Assembly (NCBI GenBank): GCA_027972325.1
Contig: JAPMOS010000388.1
Span: forward strand, 1 to 21,709
Reading direction: 5' to 3'
DNA length: 21,709 nucleotides
Source of the DNA: Paratrimastix pyriformis
Lineage: Eukaryota; Preaxostyla; Paratrimastigidae
This document shows positions 1 through 8,546 of the stretch, one piece after another. The notes beneath the pieces were generated by a model that had not been told where the DNA came from, did not search any database, and was given only the letters and a program-made list of their open reading frames with translations. The position numbers and the translations under genes were made by a program. Position 1 is the stretch's first letter, and the number at the start of each line of letters is the position of its first letter.

Positions 1-39
1 CTCGTCCTCCTCCTCCTGCTCGTCCTCCTCCTCGCCCGC
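1..39. repeat. (CCT)n-rich microsatellite at window edge
   Basis: Imperfect CTC/CCT trinucleotide tract with GCT and CGT interruptions. It is the same repeat type, in opposite strand orientation, as the GGA tract at 1029-1318. Confidence 0.8.
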
Positions 40-376
40 GCATGTTCGCTGCTGGAAGAATGCTCGGCTGATGGAATGAAGATGACTGGTGGATGTTGAT
101 CGGCATCCTGGCTGGCATGTTGGGTCTCCTCTTGTTCCTGTTCGGTCGCCTCGTGTTCCTGGCTGGCGCGTTAGTCTCCCTCTTGCTCAGCTTCATCTTC
201 GGTGACAGTGTCCAGGCGAAGAGGCGAGGCCGGCGCAGCATCGGCGGCGGATGACTTGGTTCAGCGCACGTTTCGAATGGCGGTTCCTCCTCCGAGGAGT
301 CATCCCGCGAGTGACGAGAGTCGGTAACGGCGGCTGCCGCGCGTCTCACGAAGTTCCTGAGTGCTTTCCTGGGCAT
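1..376 (-). CDS. Unidentified partial protein, open at left window edge
   Basis: Seen: from an ATG at 376-374 the minus strand stays open to base 1, about 125 codons without a stop. The product starts MPRKALRNFVRRAAAAV, then has an acidic/Ser stretch (DDSSEEEPP) and a Pro patch, then an Arg/Asn/Lys-rich half, and runs into Gly/Arg coded by the GGA/CCT repeat at the edge. I recognise no family. The basic, low-complexity composition could suit a nuclear or RNA-binding tail, but that is inference. Caution: a second minus frame and a hydrophobic plus frame (93-254) overlap it, and the next 600 bases upstream are satellite, so no promoter can be assigned. Confidence 0.3.
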   Translation of the reverse strand, partial: MPRKALRNFVRRAAAAVTDSRHSRDDSSEEEPPFETCAEPSHPPPMLRRPRLFAWTLSPKMKLSKRETNAPARNTRRPNRNKRRPNMPARMPINIHQSSSFHQPSILPAANMRGRGGGRAGGGGR

Positions 377-423
377 TTTGCGGGATCAAGTGTGGCTATT
401 ACCCAAGGTTAGAGCCACTAAAC

Positions 424-1018
424 CATCAAATGTTTGTCGGTATTTCAAAATCCATGTACTGGCGGTATGGATTTTCAATAGAAATCGAATTTTTCGAGGT
501 GGTGTTCTGACATCATCCCAAGTGTTTTTTCGATGAAACTCATCGATTTGCATCATCAGAACCAGTATCGATGTTCGTTGGTACTAAACCATACCGGCGG
601 TATGGATTTCAACAGAAATCGAATTTTTCGTGGTGTCTGACATCATCCCAAGTGTTTTTCGATGAAACAACGGCATCACCAGAACCGGTATCGCGATGTT
701 TGTTTGGGTATAAAACCATACCGGCGGTATGGATTTTCAATAGAAATCGAATTTTTCGAGGTGGTGTTCCGACATCCCAAGTGTTTTTCGATGAAACTCA
801 TCGATTTGCATCATCAGAACCAGTATCGATGTTCGTCGGTACTAAAATCCATACCGGCGGTATGGATTTTCAATAGAAATCGAATTTTCGAGGTGGTGTT
901 CCGACATCATCCCAAGTGTTTTTCGATGAAACTCATCGATTTGCATCATCAGAACCGGTATCGCGATGTTTGTCGGTACTAAAATCCATACCGGCGGTAT
1001 GGATTTTCAATAGAAATC
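424..1018. repeat. ~135-bp tandem satellite with internal palindrome
   Basis: Four full units and a partial fifth repeat with spacings of about 128-142 bp. Each unit carries CCATACCGGCGGTATGG (8-bp inverted arms around a central G), then ATTTTCAATAGAAATCGAATTTTTCG, a CATCATCCCAAGTGTTTTTCGATGAAAC-type segment and TCATCGATTTGCATCATCAG; the last two also contain ATCGAT sites. The first copy of the palindrome is decayed (TCCATGTACTGGCGG). Short peptides predicted across this block simply repeat with the array and are not taken as genes. The AT-richer composition differs from the GC-rich surroundings. The last unit runs straight into the GGA tract. Confidence 0.9.
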
Positions 1019-1028
1019 GAATTTTTCG

Positions 1029-1318
1029 AGGAGGAGGAGGAGGAGGAGGAGGAGGAGGAGGAAGAGGAGGAGGAGGAGGATGAGGGAGGAGGAGGAGGTG
1101 GGGGGGGGGGAGGAGGAGGAGGAGGAGGGGAGGAGGAGGAGGAGCAGGAGGAGCAGGAGGAGCAGGAGGAGGAGGAGGAGGAAGAGGAGGAGGAGGAGGA
1201 TGAGGAGGATAATGATGATGAGGAGAGGGGGAGGAGGATGAGGAGGATGAGGAGGATGAGGAGGAGGAGGGTGAGGGGGAGGAGCATGAGGAGGAGCATG
1301 AGGTGGAGGAGGAGAGGA
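1029..1318. repeat. (GGA)n / (GAG)n microsatellite
   Basis: About 290 bp of almost pure purine on the plus strand: GGA/GAG with GCA, GAT and a G-run as interruptions. It replaces the region where the next exon of the minus-strand Tudor-SN gene would be expected, or forms the inside of a long intron of that gene. Confidence 0.95.
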
Positions 1319-1380
1319 GTCCTCGTCACGGAGTTCGGCAATGTCGTGGATCACTGCGTGCGGCGTGGTTTTCCTGCTAC

Positions 1381-1871
1381 TTTCCAATCTTGCGCTCCTT
1401 CGCGGCATTGCGGGCACGAACGAGATCCTCGTAATAAGAGGGCGACGAGCGGCGTCCTTGATCTCCTTCACATCGCACCAGCCTTCGGCAACACAAGACA
1501 GAGCGAGGTTCTCGTTGCCTGGAAAATGACTGCCCCAGACGAAAAACGAGTCATGTGTCAGAGAGTTGAGGATCGCAGACCTTCCACGAGGAAAACCGAA
1601 CCGTAATCACGGCCAGGCTGCATACCAGGGCGAGTGATCTGGAAGCGCACCTGCTTCCCGACACATATACGCCGCAGGAAATCACGGCTTTCCCAGGCAT
1701 ACGGCTAATGGACGGAGAATTGGGGAAATGAGGGAATCAAAAACGCATCTTCCACACACCTCCTCTGTGGTCTCAGTGGAACGCATAGGGGCGAGGAGGC
1801 TCTCAAGAGTGATCTGGTTTTCCGGCGGAGGGCCACCCTGGGGGGTGCCGTAGATGATGATAGTGGCACCG
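1381..1871 (-). pseudogene. Tudor-SN (SND1/TSN) fragment, first SNase-like domain
   Basis: Three exons on the minus strand. Exon a (1871-1760) codes SGATIIIYG...GGPPPENQITLESLLAP, the usual start of a Tudor-SN nuclease repeat. Exon b (1704-1581) codes PYAWESRDFLRRICVGK and GRDYGSVFLVEG. Exon c (1518-1381) codes GNENLALSCVAEGWCDVKE and, one frame over, SYYEDLVRARNAAKERKIGK, ending at a possible donor. Introns are 55 bp (1705-1759, GTGTGT..TTAG) and 62 bp (1519-1580, GTCTGC..CCAG). Known: Tudor-SN has four such domains plus a Tudor domain, about 900 residues, and acts in RNA-binding complexes, transcription and RNA decay. Only domain 1 is present; downstream lie the GGA tract and the satellite. 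One base appears missing near 1425. It may be a truncated gene copy or a gene with a huge repeat-filled intron. No first exon is recognisable in 1872-2134. Confidence 0.8.
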
Positions 1872-2134
1872 CTGGTGGAAAAGTGCAATCCAAAGAAAAA
1901 CACCGGGAATGCCGAGAAAAAACCACCGTGGTAATTGTGATGTGAAAGAAAACAGACACAGAAAGACGACATGGAGCGCCGGCGGCAATGCATTAAACGA
2001 CGGTCGCAACACCTGCCTCCACCCCAACCCTTTCCACCAACGTTGGGATTTGTGCCCCCAATAATTTTCAAAGGAGTCGTTGACTTTCCAACGAGTTTTG
2101 GAGGGCTCCTGTTTCCAGGTCCGAGTGTCGACAC

Positions 2135-2453
2135 TAGAGGGACGGAAACCGGGTAATTTTTTCAACATTTTCAAATTTTCACCACTTTCACCACTTTTCA
2201 CTAATTGACCTATTTTCGCCAAACTTCACCTCCAGACCATGCCTCAACCACACATCGGACACGTGACGAGAAGCCTCCCCTAGCTGCCCCACCTGCTGCT
2301 GAAGGTCCCCGCGAAGGTTGGGTTCGGTTTTGGATGATGGTTCGCGAGATCTTGGGCCCCGAAAAATTATCGAATTAGTGAAAGTGGCGAAAGTGGTAAA
2401 AAGTGGCGAAATTTGAAAAAAGTTGAAAAAATTACCCGGTTTCCGTCCCTCTA
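2135..2453. mobile_element. Foldback MITE-like element with ~75-bp inverted ends
   Basis: The left end TAGAGGGACGGAAACCGGG and following A/T-rich arm (to about 2213) recur inverted at about 2372-2453. The arms include the same TTTTTTCAAC, CAAATTT and CACTTTTCAC segments with a few changes. The 160-bp middle has no coding frame. Both ends carry TA at the border, so the target duplication may be TA, as in Tc1/mariner-type MITEs, but a longer duplication is not visible. It lies about 260 bp upstream of the recognised Tudor-SN exons. Confidence 0.75.
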
Positions 2454-2545
2454 CTCAAGCATGGATGTTGCCGGGAGGGTTCTAATGACTATTTTCGGTC
2501 TTTTCTTTCGCCGTTCTTTCTTTCTTTCTCGTATTGGTGCCTCCC

Positions 2546-2792
2546 CGTCAGTCTCGTGTGAGGGATAAACTTGAAGAAATATTCGCAAAAGGTTTGATCC
2601 CCCTCCCCAACACCACACTCATCTCATCAGCAGGCAGCATTGGCCCACCCGTCCTCCGGCCCTCAGGCCTCGCAAATTTACAAAACCTTTACAAACTCAC
2701 TTTGAATTCTCATTCCCCCTTCAAGTTCGGGGCATCAAGGTTTTACCTGACGACACTGGTTGCGATCCGTTTTTCGCAATGTTTGAGGTCCG
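2546..2792 (+). CDS. Candidate exons of a PTEN/tensin-type C2 domain
   Basis: Seen: after an AG at 2538-2546 one frame codes SRVRDKLEEIFAKGLIPLPNTTL; further on, in another frame (about 2723-2790), comes VRGIKVLPDDTGCDPFFAMFE, followed by GTCCGA. Known: PTEN-, tensin- and auxilin-like proteins carry, just after the phosphatase-like domain, an R-Y-V...LL segment and then a C2 start with a pattern like I-x-x-x-P...GGCxPFF. The resemblance is by eye and short. The intron joining the two pieces is not resolved and no phosphatase loop is seen. Following DNA (2810-3175) is Pro/Ser-coding and of uncertain status. Confidence 0.25.
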
Positions 2793-3015
2793 AGCTTCCT
2801 GCAGGCGACCTCGACCAAACACCTTCACCCCCACCCACTCCCACCATGACCTTACCTCTTCGACTCCATCCAGAGTCTGGCGTTCTTGCGTTCATCGCGG
2901 TGGGTATTTCACCTTCCCCGGTCGCTGGTGTCTCCTCCGCCTGACGAAGCGCCGTCGCCCCGGCGCTCCCCATCGCTCCCCCCATCACGCCCCCCCACCG
3001 CTCGCCCAAGCTCCC

Positions 3016-3075
3016 GCCCCACCGCGCCCCACCGCGCCCCACCGCGCCCCACCGCGCCCCACCGCGCCCCACCGC
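3016..3075 (+). repeat. ACCGCGCCCC decamer tandem repeat
   Basis: Five perfect 10-bp copies (3021-3070) with degenerate flanking copies. A 10-bp period shifts the frame each unit, so the Pro/Thr/Arg peptides it yields are not evidence for a gene. Confidence 0.95.
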
Positions 3076-3190
3076 TCCGCCTCGTCGCCTCCACGTTCGG
3101 CCCCTCCTACTCGGGCTGCGTCCAGGCGGTCCACGTCCGCCGTCAGCTCCAACGGTCAGCCCCTGTTCTCCATTCCCCAACCCCCCCTCC

Positions 3191-3207
3191 CACACACACA
3201 CACACAC
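3191..3207 (+). repeat. (CA)n tract bordering the RLE-type LINE
   Basis: Seventeen bases of CA repeat preceded by C-rich DNA. It ends where the minus-strand LINE sequence seems to end. A second, longer tract in the same strand orientation lies at 6419-6446, at the other border of the element. Confidence 0.8.
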
Positions 3208-3569
3208 TTCTTTACTTGAAAAGAGGGAAGAGAGACACCGCAAGAAATGTAGGCACAGTCCACGAGGGAAGCGCCATAGTCAAGCAGTGTCCACCAAGCC
3301 AACATACGCAAGCAGGCGGCAGCGAACAAGGGTCAGTCAACGGCAAAGCGCTCAGGCGGAAGAGCACGTCAACATCCGAGACCGGAAATCAGGACCCACA
3401 AGGGATCCGTCACATGGTGTGGATGGACAGCTCACGCTCTCACCACATCGCACGGCAGCAGCATGTGTCGCGCCAAAGGGGTCCCCGACACAGGCAAGAC
3501 AAGGGGCAATCGGAGCATATGACACAGACCTTTTCGATTGGGTGCGCAAGTAGAATGTCGATGGCGAGC

Positions 3570-3740
3570 ATCGACGACGGACGGGACGGGCAACGAACGG
3601 GACGGGTCGGGACGGGACGGCGCACCAGGGACGGGACGTAGGGGCAGCACGACCAGGACAGGCCGCACGTAGCACAGAGGGGCACGGTGAAGAACGGGAC
3701 GGACGGGACGGGACGGGACGGGACGGGACGGGGCCGGGGT
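3570..3740. repeat. GGGAC pentamer minisatellite
   Basis: Many copies of GGGAC/GGGACGG, most regular at 3700-3732. The same pentamer recurs at 3910-3985, and as the complement (GTCCC) at 6655-6700 and 8094-8546. It lies in the 3' non-coding part of the minus-strand LINE. Confidence 0.9.
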
Positions 3741-3909
3741 GTGGAGAGTGTGGGGAGCAGAAGTAGGGACAGGACGAAGAAAGAAAACGGTCCATCCCCA
3801 CGAGACGGGGAGTGGATCCGGAAAGTGTAGTGGCACCCAGAATGAGCCTACTGATCGGAGCGCTAGGGCAGTGCCACCACCTCCGGGGATCCCCCGGCCA
3901 CACACCACC

Positions 3910-3985
3910 ACGGGACGGGACGAGCAAAACAAAAGGACGGGACGAGCAAGGGGACGGGACAGGACAGGGGACAAGGGACACGGGT
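3910..3985. repeat. GGGAC-rich degenerate repeat
   Basis: Second patch of GGGACGRG units with AGCAAAACAAAAG-type spacers, just 3' of the LINE stop codon on the minus strand. Confidence 0.75.
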
Positions 3986-4002
3986 CAGGACAGGCAGCTG
4001 AG

Positions 4003-6418
4003 TTACAGATGGATCGCCCATGGGGTCCACACTTGGTCGCCCCGGGACAGGAAGATCCAGTAACTGCAGCGCAGGACAGTGTCAGAGATCGAGGTGGAGA
4101 GGGTTTTGGAGCCAATGCCCAGCAGCCGGGTCATGGCATGATAGGAACGTGTCAGGAACCCGATGGAGCCCACCTCGAAGGGGACCAGCTCCACCGTCCA
4201 GCCCTTCACCGCCAGGTCGCGGGTCAGGGCCAAATAGCGGGCTGTTTTACGCTCGTGTGCCGCACTCACATTGTGCTCCGAGGGGACTGTAAGTTCCAGG
4301 AGCACAATCTTTTCAGTGTCTCCGAGCGCAGCACCAGGTCCGGGCGCTGCTGGGTGCCGGCACCCCCAGTGCAGCATCCAGGGGAACACCATTCGGGAAA
4401 TCGGGCAGGTCAACGTACATCACCCAGTCACGGGCCAGATCAAGTAAGCTCGGGGCGGCAGCAGCGGCAGCAGGGACGGCAGCAGGGGCGGGGACAGGGA
4501 CATGGGCGCGAGGGGCGGGAGCAGGCGGGACAGCTGGAGCAGCTGGGGCAGGAACAGGAGCAGGAGCAGGGACCGGGCAGGGGCTTTGGCTGCGGCCACA
4601 GCAGCAGCAGCTTTCACGAAGCGGACACAGGCACGGGTTCGAGCCGGAGCAGCCGCAGCAACAATAGCAGCAGCAGTAGCAAGGGCAGGAGCAGGAGCAG
4701 GAGCAGGAGCGGGAGCAGGAGCAGGAGCAGGAGCAGGGCAGGGGCAGGGGACAGGGGCAGCCGCAACAACAGCAGCGGCCTTGACAAAGCGGATGCCCCG
4801 CTTGACGGGGGCCAGAGTGCGGGATTTCTCCACCTTGTCCCGGATCGCACCGGCAACCAGGGTCAAGACGTGATTGTGACGCCACGTGAATCGACCCTGC
4901 TCGAGTGCTTTCCCGCAGAAGCTCAAGATGTGAAAGAGCCCACAGTGCGCTTTCCCACACAGTGCGCAACGGTCATCCACCGTTTTCCGCCATCGGGTCA
5001 GGTTCAGAGGAGGGGACAGTGTCAAGGGTGGCATTCAGATAGAACTTGACAAGGGCCGGGGGCATGTCATAGATGAGCCGGCTCCATGAGAGGTCCTGAT
5101 GCATGCACTCATCCCAGTGCAGAAACCGGCCCTGCACAGCCAGCGAGAGCAGGTGTCTCCTGTGTGCCTCGTTCTGTTCCTGTTTCACCACCCCCAGGAC
5201 CGCGTGCCGGTGCCCAGCCGCGTCCTCCTCGGGCTGGGGGGTCCGCTTCTTCTTGCGGTCGGCCCCAGACCCGCCCTCCCCGTCTGCCCGAGCTCCGTCA
5301 GACGGTTCAGCTCGACAGTCCTCTCGGCCGTTTCCAGGGTGACGGTCGGGCGGAACTTCCGCTTTCGGTCACGGGACTCCACTCCCCGGATGTATGCATA
5401 CAGGTCGTTGACACGCAGGTCCGAGGAGTGTTTCAGCAGGTGCGAGCGCACAGTGCCCATCGCACGCAAGTGATCGCCCAGATCCACACAGCCCAGCCCC
5501 TTCTGTGCCCGATCCAGGAACAGGATGTCAGGGGAGGCACACTTGGACATGCCAAACCAGGCTTTCAGACGCTCCTTCACAGGGGCATGAGGGTCCGCTC
5601 CAAAAACTGAGGGAACTCATAGATCATGAAAGGCCACGACATCCGTGGTGCGATGGCGTGGTTGTACAGCCAGGCCTTCTGGGGTCCTGACAGGGACAGG
5701 GCATCCACCTTTCCAGCATCCCCAAGTCACCAGACACCTTCTCACGGATCTTGTCATCCCTCAGGTTCACATAGATCAACCGGCCCAGGCATTTGAAGGG
5801 CTGCTCCCCAGGAACGGGATCGGTTCGGGGCCAATGTGCAGGCGTGGGTCATACGGGCTGTACTCTGCGCTCGTGGTGGGGTGACAGTCCGCACCACCTT
5901 GACATCACGCCTGAACTTTTTCATGCCGAACGTCAGGCACTTTTGGTCTTGGCCCGCAGACAGCGCGACCACCCAAAAAGGCGTCCATTCCATCCAGGAG
6001 CATTTGGTTGTCTTTCTCATTTTGGGTCAGGAACTTTGTGTCATCTGCGTATAGGGTCTCGCGGACCGTGATGGGGGCCGTACCCTCGGGGACCTTGAAC
6101 GCGTACCCCGGCACGTCCACACTCTTCAGCCACTCCACAAGGAGGTTGTAGGTTGCGTCAAAAAGGATCGTGGACAGTGTGCAACCCTGGAACACCCCAG
6201 AGAGGAAGGGAATCCACCCCGTGGTCCACTCCCGTGTCTTCACACAGGCAGCCAGACCTTCGTAGTAGTGGTACACAAGGTCGGCAATAGGCTCAGGGAC
6301 GTGATAGTACCACAGTGTGAACTGGATGAGGTTGTGTTTCAAGCAGCCATAGGCGTTTGCGACATCAGTGTCCGTTTCGCAGATCGCCCGTTGGCTATCC
6401 TTGGCATTTCTCAGTCGA
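4003..6418 (-). pseudogene. RT - zinc knuckle - RLE polyprotein of the LINE
   Basis: RT: motif A DVANAYGCLKHNLIQ near 6325-6366, motif B GVFQGCTLS near 6200, motif C LYADD near 6041-6055, then PIPFLGSSP near 5800. Later conserved parts are SWPFMIYEFPQF (about 5610) and KAWFGMSKC..LLKHS (about 5420-5580). Knuckle: CALC..H..C followed by GRFTWRHNHVL (about 4968-4880). Endonuclease: RPDLVLRS near 4340, then LLELTVPSEHN and AHERKTARY, PFEVGSIGF, and a C-terminus ending SYWIFLSRGDQVW before the stop near 4003. In this enzyme type the RPD aspartate, the ELT glutamate and the ERK lysine region form the nuclease site. The frame changes several times, including between RPD and ELT, so the copy is inactive as read, or the assembly carries indels. 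Confidence 0.85.
4450..4790 (-). repeat. Hexamer/alanine-coding expansion inside the LINE linker
   Basis: Plus-strand GGAGCA/CAGGAG hexamers and GCAGCA runs. On the coding strand they give Pro-Ala and Val/Ala tracts between the knuckle and the endonuclease. A unit reading RFVKAAAxVAAA occurs twice (near 4605-4640 and 4755-4790), so a segment containing the repeat seems to have been tandemly duplicated. Confidence 0.75.
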
Positions 6419-6446
6419 CACACACACACACACACACACACACACC
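6419..6446 (+). repeat. (AC)n tract at the truncated 5' border of the LINE
   Basis: Twenty-eight bases of AC repeat abutting the RT-coding DNA, then C-runs and CCACC repeats to about 6540. Its strand orientation matches the (CA)n at the other LINE border, as expected if the element inserted into an AC microsatellite. Confidence 0.9.
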
Positions 6447-6628
6447 CCACACCCCCCCCCCCCACCACCACCACCCCACCTCCCAACCCCAACACGCCAA
6501 CCACCCCACCCCCCCACTCACACATACACACACCCCACACGCCCTGCCCTTGTGCCTCGAGCCTCCCTGTCCCTGTGCCCCTGCTCGTTTTGGGTGTCCT
6601 CTCATCTGCTGCTGATGGTCCTCCGCCC

Positions 6629-6700
6629 TTGGCGTGGCGTGGCGTGGCCTGGCCTGCGTCCCGTCCCATGGCCCCGTCCCGTCCCGTCCCCTGGCCCGGG
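6629..6700 (+). repeat. GGCGT and GTCCC pentamer repeats
   Basis: GGCGT x4 followed by GGCCT, then GTCCCGTCCCATGGCCCC units matching the 8094-8546 array. They lie just upstream of the start proposed for the SH3 gene. Confidence 0.8.
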
Positions 6701-6730
6701 AAGGCGCCCCGCGCAGGAGCAGCAGACCCC

Positions 6731-7864
6731 ATGTCGATGACTGTCCTCCGCTCTCTCGCCGGCCACACGCTCACGCGCCTCCTCCCCTCCCTCCCTCCCG
6801 CCGAACATTGGGAGAAGCTACACGCTCGCCCAGAGGACCTGGTCCGCACTCCGCCCTCACGTTCGACACAGACCCCACGAACGCATGCCCACCCACCCCA
6901 CCAATCCACTTCTGCCCTCCATCCACATCCCGGAGCGCTGCTTCTCCGACCCCCTGCTCCTCCCCGCCTTCTTGTTCTCTGGATGGACCTCCCCCCCCTC
7001 CCCATCTCCTCACATCATCCCACCCCCACACCTCCATCACACCTCATCTACCACACCTTCACCCTCCCGCAGGCTGCCCTCCGGCTCGAGTGCATGTCCC
7101 TGCAGACCCGCCTCCGCCGCACGGGGGGCGCCACCGCCCCCAGCTCCAGCTCCAGCACGGGCGCGTCCCCGGCCCCCGTCCGGCGAGCCGACCACCGTCC
7201 TGGGCGTCGCTGCCGGGCAGCCCCAACAGCAGCAGCAGCAGCAGCCCCAGCAGGCGGTGTGGGTCCCGCAGTGGGACTTCACGGCCGGCCAGGGACCCGA
7301 GCATGCTGACGGTCCGGCGGCCCCTTTCCGTCCCTCGGCTGTGGGGTGTGCGTGGTGTGTACGGGGGGCTTGTGGATGGAGCCTGTATGTATGGGTGTGG
7401 CAGGCGTGATGCGTTGAGGAAGTGCGGGATCCCTCCCACCCGCCCACGAGACCTTCCCCTGCTCCCTCCTGTGCCCCCCACCCCACCCCATCCCCGCCCC
7501 CAGAGCCGTGCCGGCGGGCGAGGAACTGACTCTCCTGCAGCGCGACCGGCCCGCGGCCGGCTGGTCGCTGATGCGCAACAGCAGCGGGCAGCAGGGCGTC
7601 GTGCCCCACGATTACCTGCGCGAGCGGACCCCCGCCCCGCCCGCCAGCCCCACCCCCAGCCCCAGCCCCTGCCCTGCCTCGGCCTCCCCGCCCGCCAGCG
7701 GCCGGATGGCGGGCGCGCCCCCGTGGCGCCCCGGTCAGGGTTCCTGGCAACCTGGACAGCCGCCTGAACAGACTCCGCATGAGCGCAAGCACGGGGCAGG
7801 TCCGGCAGATCCGCCTGTGCCTGTGCCTGCCTCGCTGCTCCAGATCCAGATCCCCCCTTCATAA
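6731..7864 (+). CDS. SH3-domain protein, several exons, model incomplete
   Basis: Seen: an SH3 domain is split by an intron. The first part, VWVPQWDFTAGQGPEHAD, ends at 7311, preceded by a poly-Gln run. The second (from about 7506) reads AVPAGEELTLLQRD, GWSLMRN, GQQGVVPHDYLRE. These match the ALYDF, GD/E-x-L, W and G-x-x-P-x-x-Y-L signature of SH3 domains, which bind Pro-rich peptides. The intron is 7312-7505, GTCCGG..AG, with the acceptor chosen so that the frame joins. A possible first exon at 6731 codes MSMTVLRSLAGHTLTRLLPSLPPAEHWEKLHARPEDLVR. A patch ALRLECMSLQTRLRR (7083-7125) looks helical. After SH3 the frame is Pro/Ser-rich and stops at 7864; an alternative frame continues with LDSRLNRLRMSASTGQ, so the 3' end is uncertain. 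I do not recognise the protein beyond SH3. Confidence 0.55.
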
Positions 7865-8093
7865 AGCGCCGCGCCTGCGAATCGATCCCCACCCACAGAC
7901 ACCTCCTCCCCACCCCACCCCCTCTCCCCGCGCCCTCCCCCAGCCGACAGCCACCCGGCGGCGGCCACCACCCTGCGCCCCTCCGTGGCCCCTGCGCCCT
8001 CCCCCACCCGCTCGGCGCCCGCCGCAGGCAGCGTCCCTGTTCGCCTCGGCCCCTCCCGTTCAGCATGGCCGGGCTGCTGGCCCAGGCTCCCCT

Positions 8094-8546
8094 GGCCCCG
8101 TCCCGTCCCGTCCGCTGGCCCCGTCCCGTCCCGTCCCCTGGCCCCGTCCCGTCCCCTGGCCCCGTCCCGTCCCATGGCCCCGTCCCGTCCCATGGCCCTG
8201 TCCCCTGGCCCTGTCGGTCCCCTGGCCCTGTCCGGTCCCCTGGCCCCGCTGGCCTCGTCCCGTCCCATGGCCCTGTCCCTTCCCCTGGCCCTGTCCGGTC
8301 CCCTGGCCCTGTCCCGTCCCATGGCCCCGTCCCGTCCCATGGCCCCGTCCCGTCCCATGGCCCTGTCCCGTCCCGTCCCCTGGCCGTCCCGTCCCCCTGG
8401 CCCCGTCCCGTCCATGGCCCCGTCCCGTCCCCAGGCGTCCCGTCCCATGGCCCTGTCCGGTCCCCTGGCCCTGTCCGGTCCCCTGGCCCTGTCCGGTCCC
8501 CTGGCCCGGTCCCGTCCCCTGGCCCTGTCCCCGTCCCGTCCTGTCT
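8094..8546 (+). repeat. ~19-20-bp minisatellite, CCCTGGCCCCGTCCCGTCC-like
   Basis: About two dozen imperfect units alternating GGCCCCGTCCCGTCC, CATGGCCCTGTCC and CCCTGGCCCTGTCCGGT. Several frames on both strands stay open through it only because of repeat composition. The last unit ends at GTCCTGTCTGACGC. Confidence 0.95.

Larger units (their letters stand above)
3208..6418 (-). mobile_element. Non-LTR retrotransposon with restriction-like endonuclease, 5'-truncated
   Basis: Coding order along the minus strand is reverse transcriptase (6418-5600), thumb/linker (5600-5040), CCHC knuckle (4968-4915), a low-complexity linker (4790-4450) and a PD-(D/E)xK endonuclease (4430-4003). This is the layout of R2, R4, NeSL and related single-ORF LINEs. 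Sequence upstream of RT motif A is missing, so the copy is 5'-truncated. A 3' non-coding part of about 0.8 kb holds GGGAC-type repeats. The 3' limit at 3208 is inferred from the (CA)n border. No target duplication beyond the AC tracts is visible. Confidence 0.8.

Noticed and set aside
93-254. Plus-strand 53-codon hydrophobic frame (MLIGILAGMLGLLLF...)
   Set aside because: It lies antisense to a longer open frame. Hydrophobic runs of Leu/Val codons are expected opposite Asn/Lys/Arg-rich coding, and there is no homology or promoter support.
571-982. Short open frames across the satellite
   Set aside because: The peptides repeat with the 135-bp unit and shift frame between units, so they are products of the array.
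424-1018. CRISPR-like array
   Set aside because: The whole ~135-bp unit repeats, with no unique spacers between short repeats, and the setting is eukaryotic.
2743-3243. Minus-strand Gly/Arg-rich frame
   Set aside because: Its composition comes from the ACCGCGCCCC decamers and C-rich DNA; there is no domain.
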